Position numbers and translations under genes: made by a program
The notes under the pieces: model-generated
Seen by the model: only the letters and a program-made list of their open reading frames with translations
Told to the model about the DNA's origin: nothing
Databases searched by the model: none
In this document: one piece after another, positions 1-6,223 of the stretch
How the letters are laid out: each line of letters starts with the position of its first letter
Position numbering within the stretch: position 1 is the first letter of the stretch
NCBI GenBank assembly: GCA_947594085.1
Contig: CANQEB010000108.1
Span: 1-7,703 of the forward strand
DNA length: 7,703 nucleotides
DNA from: an uncultured Lachnospiraceae bacterium
GTDB taxonomy: Bacteria; Bacillota; Clostridia; Lachnospirales; Lachnospiraceae
Reading direction: 5' to 3'

Positions 1-642
1 GTGCCCGTGGACGACGTTCTGCTTGAGAAACTGCTGGAGCCCTTCGCGCGGGAGCAGGTCTGCGCGGCCTATGCCAGACAGCTTCCGGCAAAGGAATGTA
101 ATGCGCTGGAGCGCTATACGAGGAGTTACAATTACGGTCCGGAAAGTCGGATCAAGACGGCGGCGGATCTGCCGGAGCTGGGGATTAAGACGTATTTTTG
201 CTCCAATGTATGTGCTATGTATCGGAAAAGCGCATACGATGAACAAGGAGGATTTGTGCGGCATACCATATTCAACGAAGATATGATCTTTGCGGGAAAG
301 CTGATCAACAGCGGAAAGGCAGTCGCCTATTGCGCAGATGCACGTGTGATTCATTCACATAACTATAGCAGCGCGCAGCAGTTTCACAGAAATTTTGATC
401 TGGGTGTCTCCCAGGCGGAACACCCGGAAGTGTTCGCAGGACTCAAGTCCGAGGGCGAGGGTGTGCGGATGGTTTTGCAGACGGCCGGATGGCTGTGTAA
501 GAATGGAAAAATCTGGTTGCTTCCGAAATTGATCCTCCAGAGCGGGGCAAAATATCTCGGCTATCGTTTGGGAAAGAATTATCGGAGGCTTCCGAGGTGG
601 TTGATCAGAAAATGCACGATGAATCAGGAGTATTGGAGGTAG
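1..642 (+). CDS. Family 2 glycosyltransferase, rhamnosyltransferase-like (5' end outside the window)
   Basis: The visible 213 residues are the C-terminal part of a GT-A fold, family 2 glycosyltransferase. These enzymes transfer a nucleotide-activated sugar onto a growing surface polysaccharide at the cytoplasmic face of the membrane. Residues 91-94 (FNED) followed by MIFAGKLINSG match the acidic active-site motif common in rhamnosyltransferase-like enzymes, and VIHSHNYS (116-123) is the conserved segment that follows it. The tail is basic and aromatic (about 165-213), suggesting membrane association. The DXD nucleotide-sugar motif should lie upstream of the window. The GTG at base 1 reads as the valine of a conserved stretch just before VDDVLLEKL, so I treat the gene as truncated by the window edge and not as starting there. 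The glmS ribosome binding site lies in its last codons, so the two are probably co-transcribed. The exact donor and acceptor cannot be told. Confidence 0.85.
   Translation: MPVDDVLLEKLLEPFAREQVCAAYARQLPAKECNALERYTRSYNYGPESRIKTAADLPELGIKTYFCSNVCAMYRKSAYDEQGGFVRHTIFNEDMIFAGKLINSGKAVAYCADARVIHSHNYSSAQQFHRNFDLGVSQAEHPEVFAGLKSEGEGVRMVLQTAGWLCKNGKIWLLPKLILQSGAKYLGYRLGKNYRRLPRWLIRKCTMNQEYWR
635..639 (+). promoter_or_regulatory. glmS ribosome binding site inside the glycosyltransferase end
   Basis: GGAGG lies 10 bases before the glmS ATG and within the last three codons of the preceding gene. This overlap fixes the glmS start, because the encoded MCGIVG needs Cys2 as the mature N-terminus. It also implies translation of both genes from one mRNA. 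Confidence 0.7.
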
Positions 643-649
643 ATGTGAA

Positions 650-2482
650 ATGTGCGGAATTGTAGGATACACAGGAAAAGAACAGGCTGCGCCGATTCTT
701 CTGGACGGTCTTGATAAGCTGGAATACCGTGGGTATGATTCAGCAGGCGTCGCGGTTTATGACGGAGAGAAGATTCAGTGGATGAAGGCCCGTGGAAGGC
801 TGAAAATATTGCGGGAGATGACGCACGACGGTCAAATACTTCCGGGCACATGTGGAATCGGCCACACGAGGTGGGCTACGCACGGAATCCCGTCCAATGA
901 GAATGCTCATCCGCATTTCAACGAGACGGGTACGATCGCGGTTGTGCACAATGGAATCATCGAAAATTTCCAGAAGTTGCGGAATCGCCTGGCAGAGAAA
1001 GGCTATACGTTTGCCTCGGATACGGATACGGAGGTTGTAGCGCATCTGTTAGATTATTATTATAAGGACGAGAAAGATCCGCTGCGGGCGATTCTGCGGA
1101 CGATGAATCGAGTCGAGGGCTCGTACGCACTCGGGATTATATTTCAGGATCATCCGGGGCAGCTCTATGCTGTCCGCAAGGACAGCCCGCTGATTACAGG
1201 GAAAGCGGCGGACGGCAATTTGATTGCGTCGGATGTGCCGGCAATCCTGAAGTACACGAGAGATGTCTATTTCATCCAGAACGAAGAGATTGTCTGTATG
1301 GATGCGGACAGTCTGCGTTTTTACAATGTTGACGGAGAGCAGATTGAGAAGGAATCCGTGACGATCCAGTGGGATGTCACGGCTGCGGAGAAGGCCGGAT
1401 ACGAGCATTTTATGCTCAAGGAGATTTATGAGCAGCCGAGGGCAGTGATTGATACACTGAATCCAAGAATACGGGACGGAAAGATTGAGATCGAGGAGCT
1501 CGGCATGACGGACGAGGAGATCCGGGCGCTCAGGAAGATTTATATTGTCGCCTGCGGTTCTGCCTATCACACTGGAGTTGTGGCCAAGTATGTGTTCGAG
1601 GAGCTTGCCAGGATTCCAACCGAGACAGATCTCGCCTCGGAGTTCCGCTATCGCAATCCGATTCTGGACGAGGGGACGCTGGTGATCGTGGTCAGTCAGT
1701 CCGGGGAGACGGCCGACACACTGGCGGCGTTGCGAGAGGCCAAAAAGCAAGGCATTCGGGTGCTCGGGATCGTGAACGTGGTCGGAAGTTCGATTGCGCG
1801 GGAAGCGGATGATGTCATGTATACCTGGGCCGGCCCGGAGATTGCGGTGGCGACAACGAAGGCGTACAGTACCCAGCTGATTGCGGAATATCTGCTCGCG
1901 ATTCGGTTCGCGCAGGCGCGCGGTACGGTGAGTGAGGCAGAAGTTGACGAGATGCTTGCGGAGCTTCGCAGGCTACCGGAGCACATCGAATTGCTTTTGG
2001 GAAATAAAGAAAGGATACAAAGATTTGCGAACAGATATATTGCGGCGCGCGATGTATTCTTCATCGGACGCGGGATCGATTATGCAATTTCGCTTGAGGG
2101 TTCGCTGAAGCTGAAAGAGGTCTCTTACATTCATTCCGAGGCTTACGCGGCCGGGGAGCTGAAGCATGGTACGATCTCTCTGATCGAGGATGGCACGCTT
2201 GTCGCGGCTGTGCTGACGCAGGAGGATCTCTACAAGAAGATGATCAGCAATATGGTCGAGGTCAAGACACGCGGCGCGTTTTTACTCGCGGTGACGAACG
2301 TCGGGAATACAGAAGTGGAGAAGACCGCAGACTATGTGATTTATATACCGGAGACACACAAATACTTTACGGCTTCGCTCGCGGTAATCCCGCTGCAGCT
2401 TTTCGCTTACTACGTGGCGATCGGCAAGGGCTGTGATGTGGATAAGCCGAGGAACCTGGCGAAATCTGTGACGGTGGAGTAA
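650..2482 (+). CDS. glmS: Glutamine--fructose-6-phosphate aminotransferase (isomerizing), GlmS
   Basis: This enzyme converts fructose-6-phosphate and glutamine to glucosamine-6-phosphate and glutamate, the committed step to UDP-GlcNAc for peptidoglycan and surface polysaccharides. It acts in the cytoplasm. The 610-residue length is normal for the family. The N-terminal glutaminase domain (about 2-240) begins with Cys2, the nucleophile exposed after Met removal. HTRWATHG (72-79) and HNG (100-102) form the glutamine site. Two SIS sugar-isomerase domains follow: about 285-430, with ACGSAYHTG (301-309) and SQSGET (349-354) for phosphate binding, and about 455-600. The catalytic isomerase residues appear intact: Glu490 in LKLKE, His506 in ELKHG, and Lys605 in the C-terminal NLAKSVTVE. 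Only seven bases separate it from the upstream glycosyltransferase, so there is no room for the glmS ribozyme seen in many Firmicutes. Control must come from elsewhere. Confidence 0.98.
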   Translation: MCGIVGYTGKEQAAPILLDGLDKLEYRGYDSAGVAVYDGEKIQWMKARGRLKILREMTHDGQILPGTCGIGHTRWATHGIPSNENAHPHFNETGTIAVVHNGIIENFQKLRNRLAEKGYTFASDTDTEVVAHLLDYYYKDEKDPLRAILRTMNRVEGSYALGIIFQDHPGQLYAVRKDSPLITGKAADGNLIASDVPAILKYTRDVYFIQNEEIVCMDADSLRFYNVDGEQIEKESVTIQWDVTAAEKAGYEHFMLKEIYEQPRAVIDTLNPRIRDGKIEIEELGMTDEEIRALRKIYIVACGSAYHTGVVAKYVFEELARIPTETDLASEFRYRNPILDEGTLVIVVSQSGETADTLAALREAKKQGIRVLGIVNVVGSSIAREADDVMYTWAGPEIAVATTKAYSTQLIAEYLLAIRFAQARGTVSEAEVDEMLAELRRLPEHIELLLGNKERIQRFANRYIAARDVFFIGRGIDYAISLEGSLKLKEVSYIHSEAYAAGELKHGTISLIEDGTLVAAVLTQEDLYKKMISNMVEVKTRGAFLLAVTNVGNTEVEKTADYVIYIPETHKYFTASLAVIPLQLFAYYVAIGKGCDVDKPRNLAKSVTVE

Positions 2483-2483
2483 G

Positions 2484-2531
2484 GCGCGAAAAAGACGCGC
2501 TTCGCAGCGACGCAGATTCTCTGATGGAATC
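2484..2531 (+). other. Two weak hairpins between glmS and the clpX-like gene
   Basis: Just after the glmS stop, GCGCG (2484-2488) pairs with CGCGC (2496-2500) around an A-rich 7-base loop. Further on, GATTC (2515-2519) pairs with GAATC (2527-2531). Neither is followed by a run of T, so neither looks like an intrinsic terminator. They may stabilise the 3' end of glmS mRNA or mean nothing. Read-through into the next gene seems likely. Confidence 0.3.
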
Positions 2532-2532
2532 G

Positions 2533-2541
2533 TGATATAGA
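2533..2541 (+). promoter_or_regulatory. Possible extended -10 promoter for the clpX-like gene
   Basis: TGA followed by TATAGA (2536-2541) fits an extended -10 element 33 bases before the clpX-like start. No good -35 hexamer lies 16-18 bases upstream. The gene could therefore have a weak promoter of its own or depend on read-through from glmS. This rests on a short motif only. Confidence 0.3.
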
Positions 2542-2573
2542 GACATGAGATAGGATGGGAGTATACCAGTAAG

Positions 2574-4130
2574 ATGGAAGATAAGGATAGAAAAGACGAA
2601 TACGAGAAAATATGTCTCATGTGCAGGCGGCCGGAGAGCAGAGCCGGGAAGATGCTGGAGATGGGGAATGACGTCTGCATCTGCCAGGAGTGTCTGCAGA
2701 AGGCGATCGACTCGATGAAATTTTCTGGAATCTCTTACAATGATTTTATGAATTTTATGCCGGATTTTTCCAAGGGCAGCAGCACAGAAAAGAGCAATGG
2801 CGGAGATTCGAAAAACGATGGGACGAAACAGGAGATTGTTGAAGACGGTTCGGATCCGAGCAATCCAGACGACCCCGAAAAGAAGGGTGGAAAAGAGAAT
2901 CAGGGAAAGCACACGGGCGGTATTCCGACGATTGGCATGATCAATCTATCAGACATTCTGGGCAGCATGGGGATGGGCGTCCCGAGGCAGCAGATCAAGA
3001 AGAAAAAGGAAAAAGAGAAGAAGCCCGTGAAGCAGCTTGACATCAAAAATATTCCGGCGCCGCACAAGATTAAGGCGAGTCTTGACGAGTACGTGGTCGG
3101 ACAGGAGCACGCGAAGAAGGTGATATCAGTCGCTGTCTACAATCACTATAAGCGGATTGCTTCCGGCACGGACGACGTCGAGATTGAGAAATCCAATATG
3201 CTAATGCTTGGGCCAACCGGATGCGGTAAGACGTATCTGGTCAAGACGATGGCGCGACTTCTGGATGTGCCGCTTGCGATGGCAGATGCGACTTCCCTGA
3301 CGGAGGCCGGTTATATCGGTGATGATATTGAGAGCGTGATATCGCGGCTTTTGACGGCGGCGGACAATGATGTGGAGCGCGCCGAGCAGGGGATAGTCTT
3401 TATCGACGAGATCGACAAGATCGCCAAGAAGCGCAACGCGAACCAGCGCGATGTCAGCGGCGAGGCGGTACAACAGGGAATGCTGAAGCTTTTAGAGGGC
3501 AGTGAGGTGGAAGTGCCGGTCGGCGCGGCGAGCAAAAACGCGATGGTGCCGATGGTCACAGTGAACACGCAGAATATTCTCTTCATCTGCGGCGGTGCGT
3601 TTCCGGGTCTCGAGGATATCATCAAGGAGCGCCTGAACAAGCAGGCTTCTGTCGGCTTTCTGGCAGATCTCAAGGATAAGTATGACGATGACCCGAACCT
3701 TCTCTCAAAGGTGACAGTTGAGGATTTGCGGACGTTTGGGATGATCCCGGAGTTTATTGGTCGACTCCCGATCATCTTCTCACTGGAGGCGCTGACGAAG
3801 GAGATGCTGGTGAGGATCCTGAAGGAGCCGCGCAACGCGATTCTCAGGCAATACCAGAAGCTGCTTGCGCTTGATGAAGTTCAGCTCGACGTCGATGAGG
3901 GCGCGCTGGAGGCGATTGCGGAGAAGGCACTCGAGAAGAAAACCGGTGCGCGCGCGCTGCGTTCGATCCTCGAGGAATTCATGCTGGACATCATGTACGA
4001 GATCCCGAAGGACGACAACATTGGGAAAGTGACGCTCACGCGGGAATACATTGAACACAAGGGAGGTCCGCGGATCACCCTGCGGGGTGCGGAGGCTCTG
4101 CCGCTGCTCGGGGAGAATTGCAGTGGCTGA
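2574..4130 (+). CDS. ClpX-like AAA+ unfoldase, divergent paralogue with long linker
   Basis: ClpX hexamers unfold tagged proteins and feed them to the ClpP peptidase. Visible parts in order are: a treble-clef zinc domain with C14, C17, C37 and C40 (plus an extra C35); a long, charged, Gly/Asn/Lys-rich linker (about 50-158); and the AAA+ core. The core has Walker A GPTGCGKT (213-220), pore loop 1 GYIG (247-250), Walker B VFIDEID (275-281), arginine finger R397 in EFIGR, and sensor 2 GAR (458-460). VGF (360-362) matches the [LIV]-G-[FL] ClpP-docking loop, so ClpP partnership is likely. The second pore loop reads ASKNAM where canonical ClpX has GRKHPQ, in a gap-free alignment. The length, 518 residues, exceeds the usual 420-430. 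clpP and tig are absent nearby, so this is probably a second, specialised ClpX and the canonical one lies elsewhere; that is inference. The ATG follows a weak GGGAG at 2557-2561, 12 bases away. Confidence 0.9.
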   Translation: MEDKDRKDEYEKICLMCRRPESRAGKMLEMGNDVCICQECLQKAIDSMKFSGISYNDFMNFMPDFSKGSSTEKSNGGDSKNDGTKQEIVEDGSDPSNPDDPEKKGGKENQGKHTGGIPTIGMINLSDILGSMGMGVPRQQIKKKKEKEKKPVKQLDIKNIPAPHKIKASLDEYVVGQEHAKKVISVAVYNHYKRIASGTDDVEIEKSNMLMLGPTGCGKTYLVKTMARLLDVPLAMADATSLTEAGYIGDDIESVISRLLTAADNDVERAEQGIVFIDEIDKIAKKRNANQRDVSGEAVQQGMLKLLEGSEVEVPVGAASKNAMVPMVTVNTQNILFICGGAFPGLEDIIKERLNKQASVGFLADLKDKYDDDPNLLSKVTVEDLRTFGMIPEFIGRLPIIFSLEALTKEMLVRILKEPRNAILRQYQKLLALDEVQLDVDEGALEAIAEKALEKKTGARALRSILEEFMLDIMYEIPKDDNIGKVTLTREYIEHKGGPRITLRGAEALPLLGENCSG

Positions 4131-4164
4131 GCACGGTAGGAGATTTCTGACAATATTCGAGCTG

Positions 4165-4196
4165 ACGTTGACAACGTTTGACAAAAATGATATGTT
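4165..4196 (+). promoter_or_regulatory. rpoD promoter with inverted repeat over the -35 box
   Basis: A perfect -35 TTGACA (4168-4173) is followed after 17 bases by TATGTT (4191-4196). A TG at 4188-4189 makes the latter an extended -10. A second TTGACA at 4178-4183 lies ten bases further on but is too close to the -10 to serve it. The -35 is embedded in ACGTTG-A-CAACGT (4165-4177), a 6-1-6 inverted repeat that may be an operator. Transcription would start near 4203, giving a leader of about 70 bases before rpoD. Confidence 0.7.
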
Positions 4197-4257
4197 AAAG
4201 AGTACGAAAGTAACTATGCAGCACAGGTCGGAGCAATAGCTACGAACGAAAGTAATG

Positions 4258-4262
4258 AGGAG
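4258..4262 (+). promoter_or_regulatory. rpoD ribosome binding site
   Basis: AGGAG lies 9 bases before the ATG at 4272 and 6 bases before an in-frame TTG at 4269. Both spacings work, but ATG is the better codon and gives MNEAQEQF, typical of a SigA N-terminus. I therefore place the start at 4272. Confidence 0.65.
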
Positions 4263-4271
4263 AGATCATTG

Positions 4272-5399
4272 ATGAATGAAGCACAGGAGCAGTTTTTGAA
4301 GATTCTGGAAAGTCTGAAAGCATCGGCCAAGATGAAGAAGAACACACTGGATTACGATGAGATTCTCAAGGCTTTTGAGGGGATCGAACTGACGGAAGAT
4401 AAGATGGATGTGATTTTCGAGTATCTTGAGAAGAATCATATCGATGTGATGCAGGTGAAGTCTGAGGATGACGCCGCGGATGATCTGCTTCTCGAATCGG
4501 AAGAGGATATTCTGCTGTCCGATCACGACGAGATCGACCTGATCAACGACGTGGATGTCCTGGAGGGCGTCAGCACCGAGGATCCGGTGCGCATGTACTT
4601 AAAGGAGATCGGCAATGTCCCGCTGCTCTCCGGCGATGAGGAAGTCGAGCTTGCGAAGCGCGTGGAGGCGGGCGACGAGGAGGCGAAGAAGGCGCTGACA
4701 GAGGCCAACCTGCGCCTTGTGGTCAGCATAGCCAAGAAATATGTCGGCAGAGGTATGCCATTCCTGGATCTGATCCAGGAGGGCAATATGGGCCTGATGA
4801 AGGCCGTCGATAAATTCGATTACACGAAGGGTTACAAGTTCAGCACATACGCGACCTGGTGGATCCGGCAGGCGATCACGAGGGGCATCGCAGACACGGG
4901 CAGGACGATTCGAGTCCCGGTACATATGGTCGAGACGATCAACAAGACGCTGCGCATGACGAGAACCCTGCTTCAGGAGTTTGGCCGCGAGCCGACCCCG
5001 GAGGAGGTGGCGGAGCGCCTGGGCGTTCCAGTGAGCCGTGTGCGCGAGGTGTTGAAGATCTCCAGGGATCCGGTGTCTCTGGATACGCCGATCGGCGAGG
5101 AGGACGACTCCCACCTCGGCGATTTCATCGAGGATGATACGGCGCTCTCGCCGGCGGATTCCGCGGCGTTTTCGATGCTGCGCGAGGAGCTCGGCACGGC
5201 GCTCGAATCCCTGACGGACAGGGAGCGGCAGGTCGTACAGTTACGCTTCGGCCTCAAGGATGGCCGCGCGCGGACGCTTGAGGAGGTCGGCAAGGAATTC
5301 AAGGTCACGCGTGAGCGTATCCGGCAGATCGAGGCGAAGGCGCTGCGGAAGCTGCGCCATCCGTCGAGAAGCAAGCGATTGAAGGATTTTCTTACATAG
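4272..5399 (+). CDS. rpoD: Primary RNA polymerase sigma factor, RpoD/SigA
   Basis: This is the housekeeping sigma factor that directs RNA polymerase to TTGACA/TATAAT promoters. The 375 residues match the short Firmicutes SigA type (371 in B. subtilis as I recall it), without the large non-conserved insert of E. coli sigma-70. Domains in order are: region 1.1, acidic (about 1-95); region 1.2 starting at [12 protein letters not shown] (103-114); region 2 (about 145-215), with [12 protein letters not shown] and the -10-binding [14 protein letters not shown] (191-204); region 3 (about 216-295), with RIPTPEEV-like [12 protein letters not shown]; and region 4 (about 305-370), whose helix-turn-helix [20 protein letters not shown] (335-354) reads the -35 box. 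It sits after a clpX-like gene and not after dnaG, its common neighbour in Firmicutes, and has its own promoter. A stop codon followed by a hairpin ends the unit. Confidence 0.98.
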   Translation: MNEAQEQFLKILESLKASAKMKKNTLDYDEILKAFEGIELTEDKMDVIFEYLEKNHIDVMQVKSEDDAADDLLLESEEDILLSDHDEIDLINDVDVLEGVSTEDPVRMYLKEIGNVPLLSGDEEVELAKRVEAGDEEAKKALTEANLRLVVSIAKKYVGRGMPFLDLIQEGNMGLMKAVDKFDYTKGYKFSTYATWWIRQAITRGIADTGRTIRVPVHMVETINKTLRMTRTLLQEFGREPTPEEVAERLGVPVSRVREVLKISRDPVSLDTPIGEEDDSHLGDFIEDDTALSPADSAAFSMLREELGTALESLTDRERQVVQLRFGLKDGRARTLEEVGKEFKVTRERIRQIEAKALRKLRHPSRSKRLKDFLT

Positions 5400-5410
5400 A
5401 GGAAGGAAAC

Positions 5411-5445
5411 AAAAAGGGCTGTCGCACTGCGACAGCCGCTTTGCT
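5411..5445. terminator. Convergent hairpin terminator between rpoD and the secreted-protein operon
   Basis: GGCTGTCGC (5417-5425) pairs perfectly with GCGACAGCC (5429-5437) around a 3-base loop. On the minus strand the stem is followed by CTTTTTGTTT, a good U-tract, so it is a strong intrinsic terminator for the secreted-protein genes. On the plus strand it is followed only by GCTTTGCTGT, so termination of rpoD here is likely weaker. It begins 17 bases after the rpoD stop and lies 21 bases beyond the stop of the minus-strand gene. Confidence 0.85.
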
Positions 5446-5458
5446 GTGTCGGTATCCG

Positions 5459-6184
5459 TTAAAACTGATAGGAGACATAGACACCGTCTTCACCGGTTTT
5501 GGTGTTTTTTAATGTAATCGACAAAGTGCTTTGTTTGGTAAGCTTGGGAACGATGAGCGTCGCGCTTGCGACCGGTTTTTTCTCGGTGTTAAGTTCGTAG
5601 GGTTCCATTGAATTTACTGAAATGCCGGTGATCTTCCAGCCCGGATTGGCGGCCACTTTGATTTTTGCATTCGTTACGGCCTTACTTAGTTTGCACTTGA
5701 CTTCATAGGTTTTCTTGGCCAGCGAGGCAATGTTCCGGCCTTTGCTGACATTTGTGATGGTAAGCGTTTTCAGCGGATTGACGTAGCGATCTTTTACTAC
5801 GGTCACAACGGTCTTATATGTTGTAGAACCGATCTTGTACGAGATGGTTGTTGAGCCAGCGCCGTGCAGATACAGGTCGATCGTGCCGCCATATGTCGTT
5901 TTTGATTTGTCGGCTTTCTTTCCGCTATACTGGATTGTCGTTTTGGAGCTGCCAAAAGAGTAATTCTTTATGTCGGCTACGGATGGATTGCTGCTCTTTA
6001 TGCCGCTGATTTTTTGATAGTCGGTGCAGCTGATATCAAAGCCATCCATGCCAAAGTCTGAATGCATATGGCATATAACTTTTTTGGGATACTTTACGGC
6101 TGCCGACGCGCAGGCGGAAAAAGCGAAAAACGCCGCGGCCAGAGCCAGGAACGTACATGCGAGATATTTTTTCATTGTATTCAT
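5459..6184 (-). CDS. Secreted Ig-like protein of unknown function (second gene of pair)
   Basis: I do not recognise a named family. The 241 residues begin with a signal peptide: MNTMKKYL, then a hydrophobic stretch (8-24) and ASA-AV, placing signal peptidase I cleavage after about A28. The mature part is Lys/Thr/Ser-rich and predicted to be mostly beta-strand. KSSNPSVADI (63-72) resembles the SxxxSVAxV motif of bacterial Ig-like (Big_2-type) domains. STTISYKIGSTTYKTVVTV (111-129) is followed by NPLKTLTITNV (136-146) and a second beta module with PGWKI (181-185). There is no LPXTG or wall-binding repeat, so it is probably released or loosely held. The start is set by AGGAGG (6191-6196) six bases before the ATG; M4 would be 15 bases away. 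It is paralogous to the gene 39 bases upstream and ends at a strong terminator. FSAC (22-25) is a poor lipobox. Confidence 0.85.
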   Translation of the reverse strand: MNTMKKYLACTFLALAAAFFAFSACASAAVKYPKKVICHMHSDFGMDGFDISCTDYQKISGIKSSNPSVADIKNYSFGSSKTTIQYSGKKADKSKTTYGGTIDLYLHGAGSTTISYKIGSTTYKTVVTVVKDRYVNPLKTLTITNVSKGRNIASLAKKTYEVKCKLSKAVTNAKIKVAANPGWKITGISVNSMEPYELNTEKKPVASATLIVPKLTKQSTLSITLKNTKTGEDGVYVSYQF

Positions 6185-6202
6185 AGTCTTCCTCCTGATC
6201 TG

Positions 6203-6220
6203 TTCCCGTGTGAACGGGAA
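6203..6220 (-). other. Intercistronic hairpin ahead of the second secreted-protein gene
   Basis: TTCCCGT (6203-6209) and ACGGGAA (6214-6220) form a 7-bp stem with a 4-base loop in the 39-base gap between the two paralogues. It sits just upstream of the AGGAGG. No U-tract follows on the minus strand, so it is not a plain terminator. It may guard mRNA stability or tune the ratio of the two proteins. Confidence 0.45.
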
Positions 6221-6223
6221 TCC

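Noticed and set aside
643..649. glmS ribozyme in front of glmS
   Set aside because: Only seven bases lie between the preceding stop and the glmS ATG, and the upstream bases are conserved glycosyltransferase coding sequence.
1049..1750. Minus-strand open frame of 233 codons
   Set aside because: It lies wholly inside glmS, whose protein is fully conserved there. The antisense product resembles no protein family and has no convincing ribosome site.
2484..2500. Terminator after glmS
   Set aside because: The 5-bp GC stem has no following T-run, so it does not meet the pattern of an intrinsic terminator.
2367..2912. Minus-strand open frame of 181 codons
   Set aside because: It spans the glmS end and the clpX-like start in antisense. 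Its hydrophobic look comes from reading lysine- and glutamate-rich codons backward.
4051..4239. Plus-strand 62-codon frame before rpoD
   Set aside because: It overlaps the clpX-like end in another frame and runs across the rpoD promoter. No ribosome site or recognisable protein is present.
4269..4271. TTG start for rpoD
   Set aside because: The ATG three bases later has a 9-base spacing to AGGAG and is the preferred codon, so the TTG adds only one residue without support.
6100..6118. Lipoprotein signal (FSAC) in the second secreted protein
   Set aside because: Phenylalanine replaces the usual leucine-like residue at -3, and a better signal peptidase I site (ASA-AV) follows directly.
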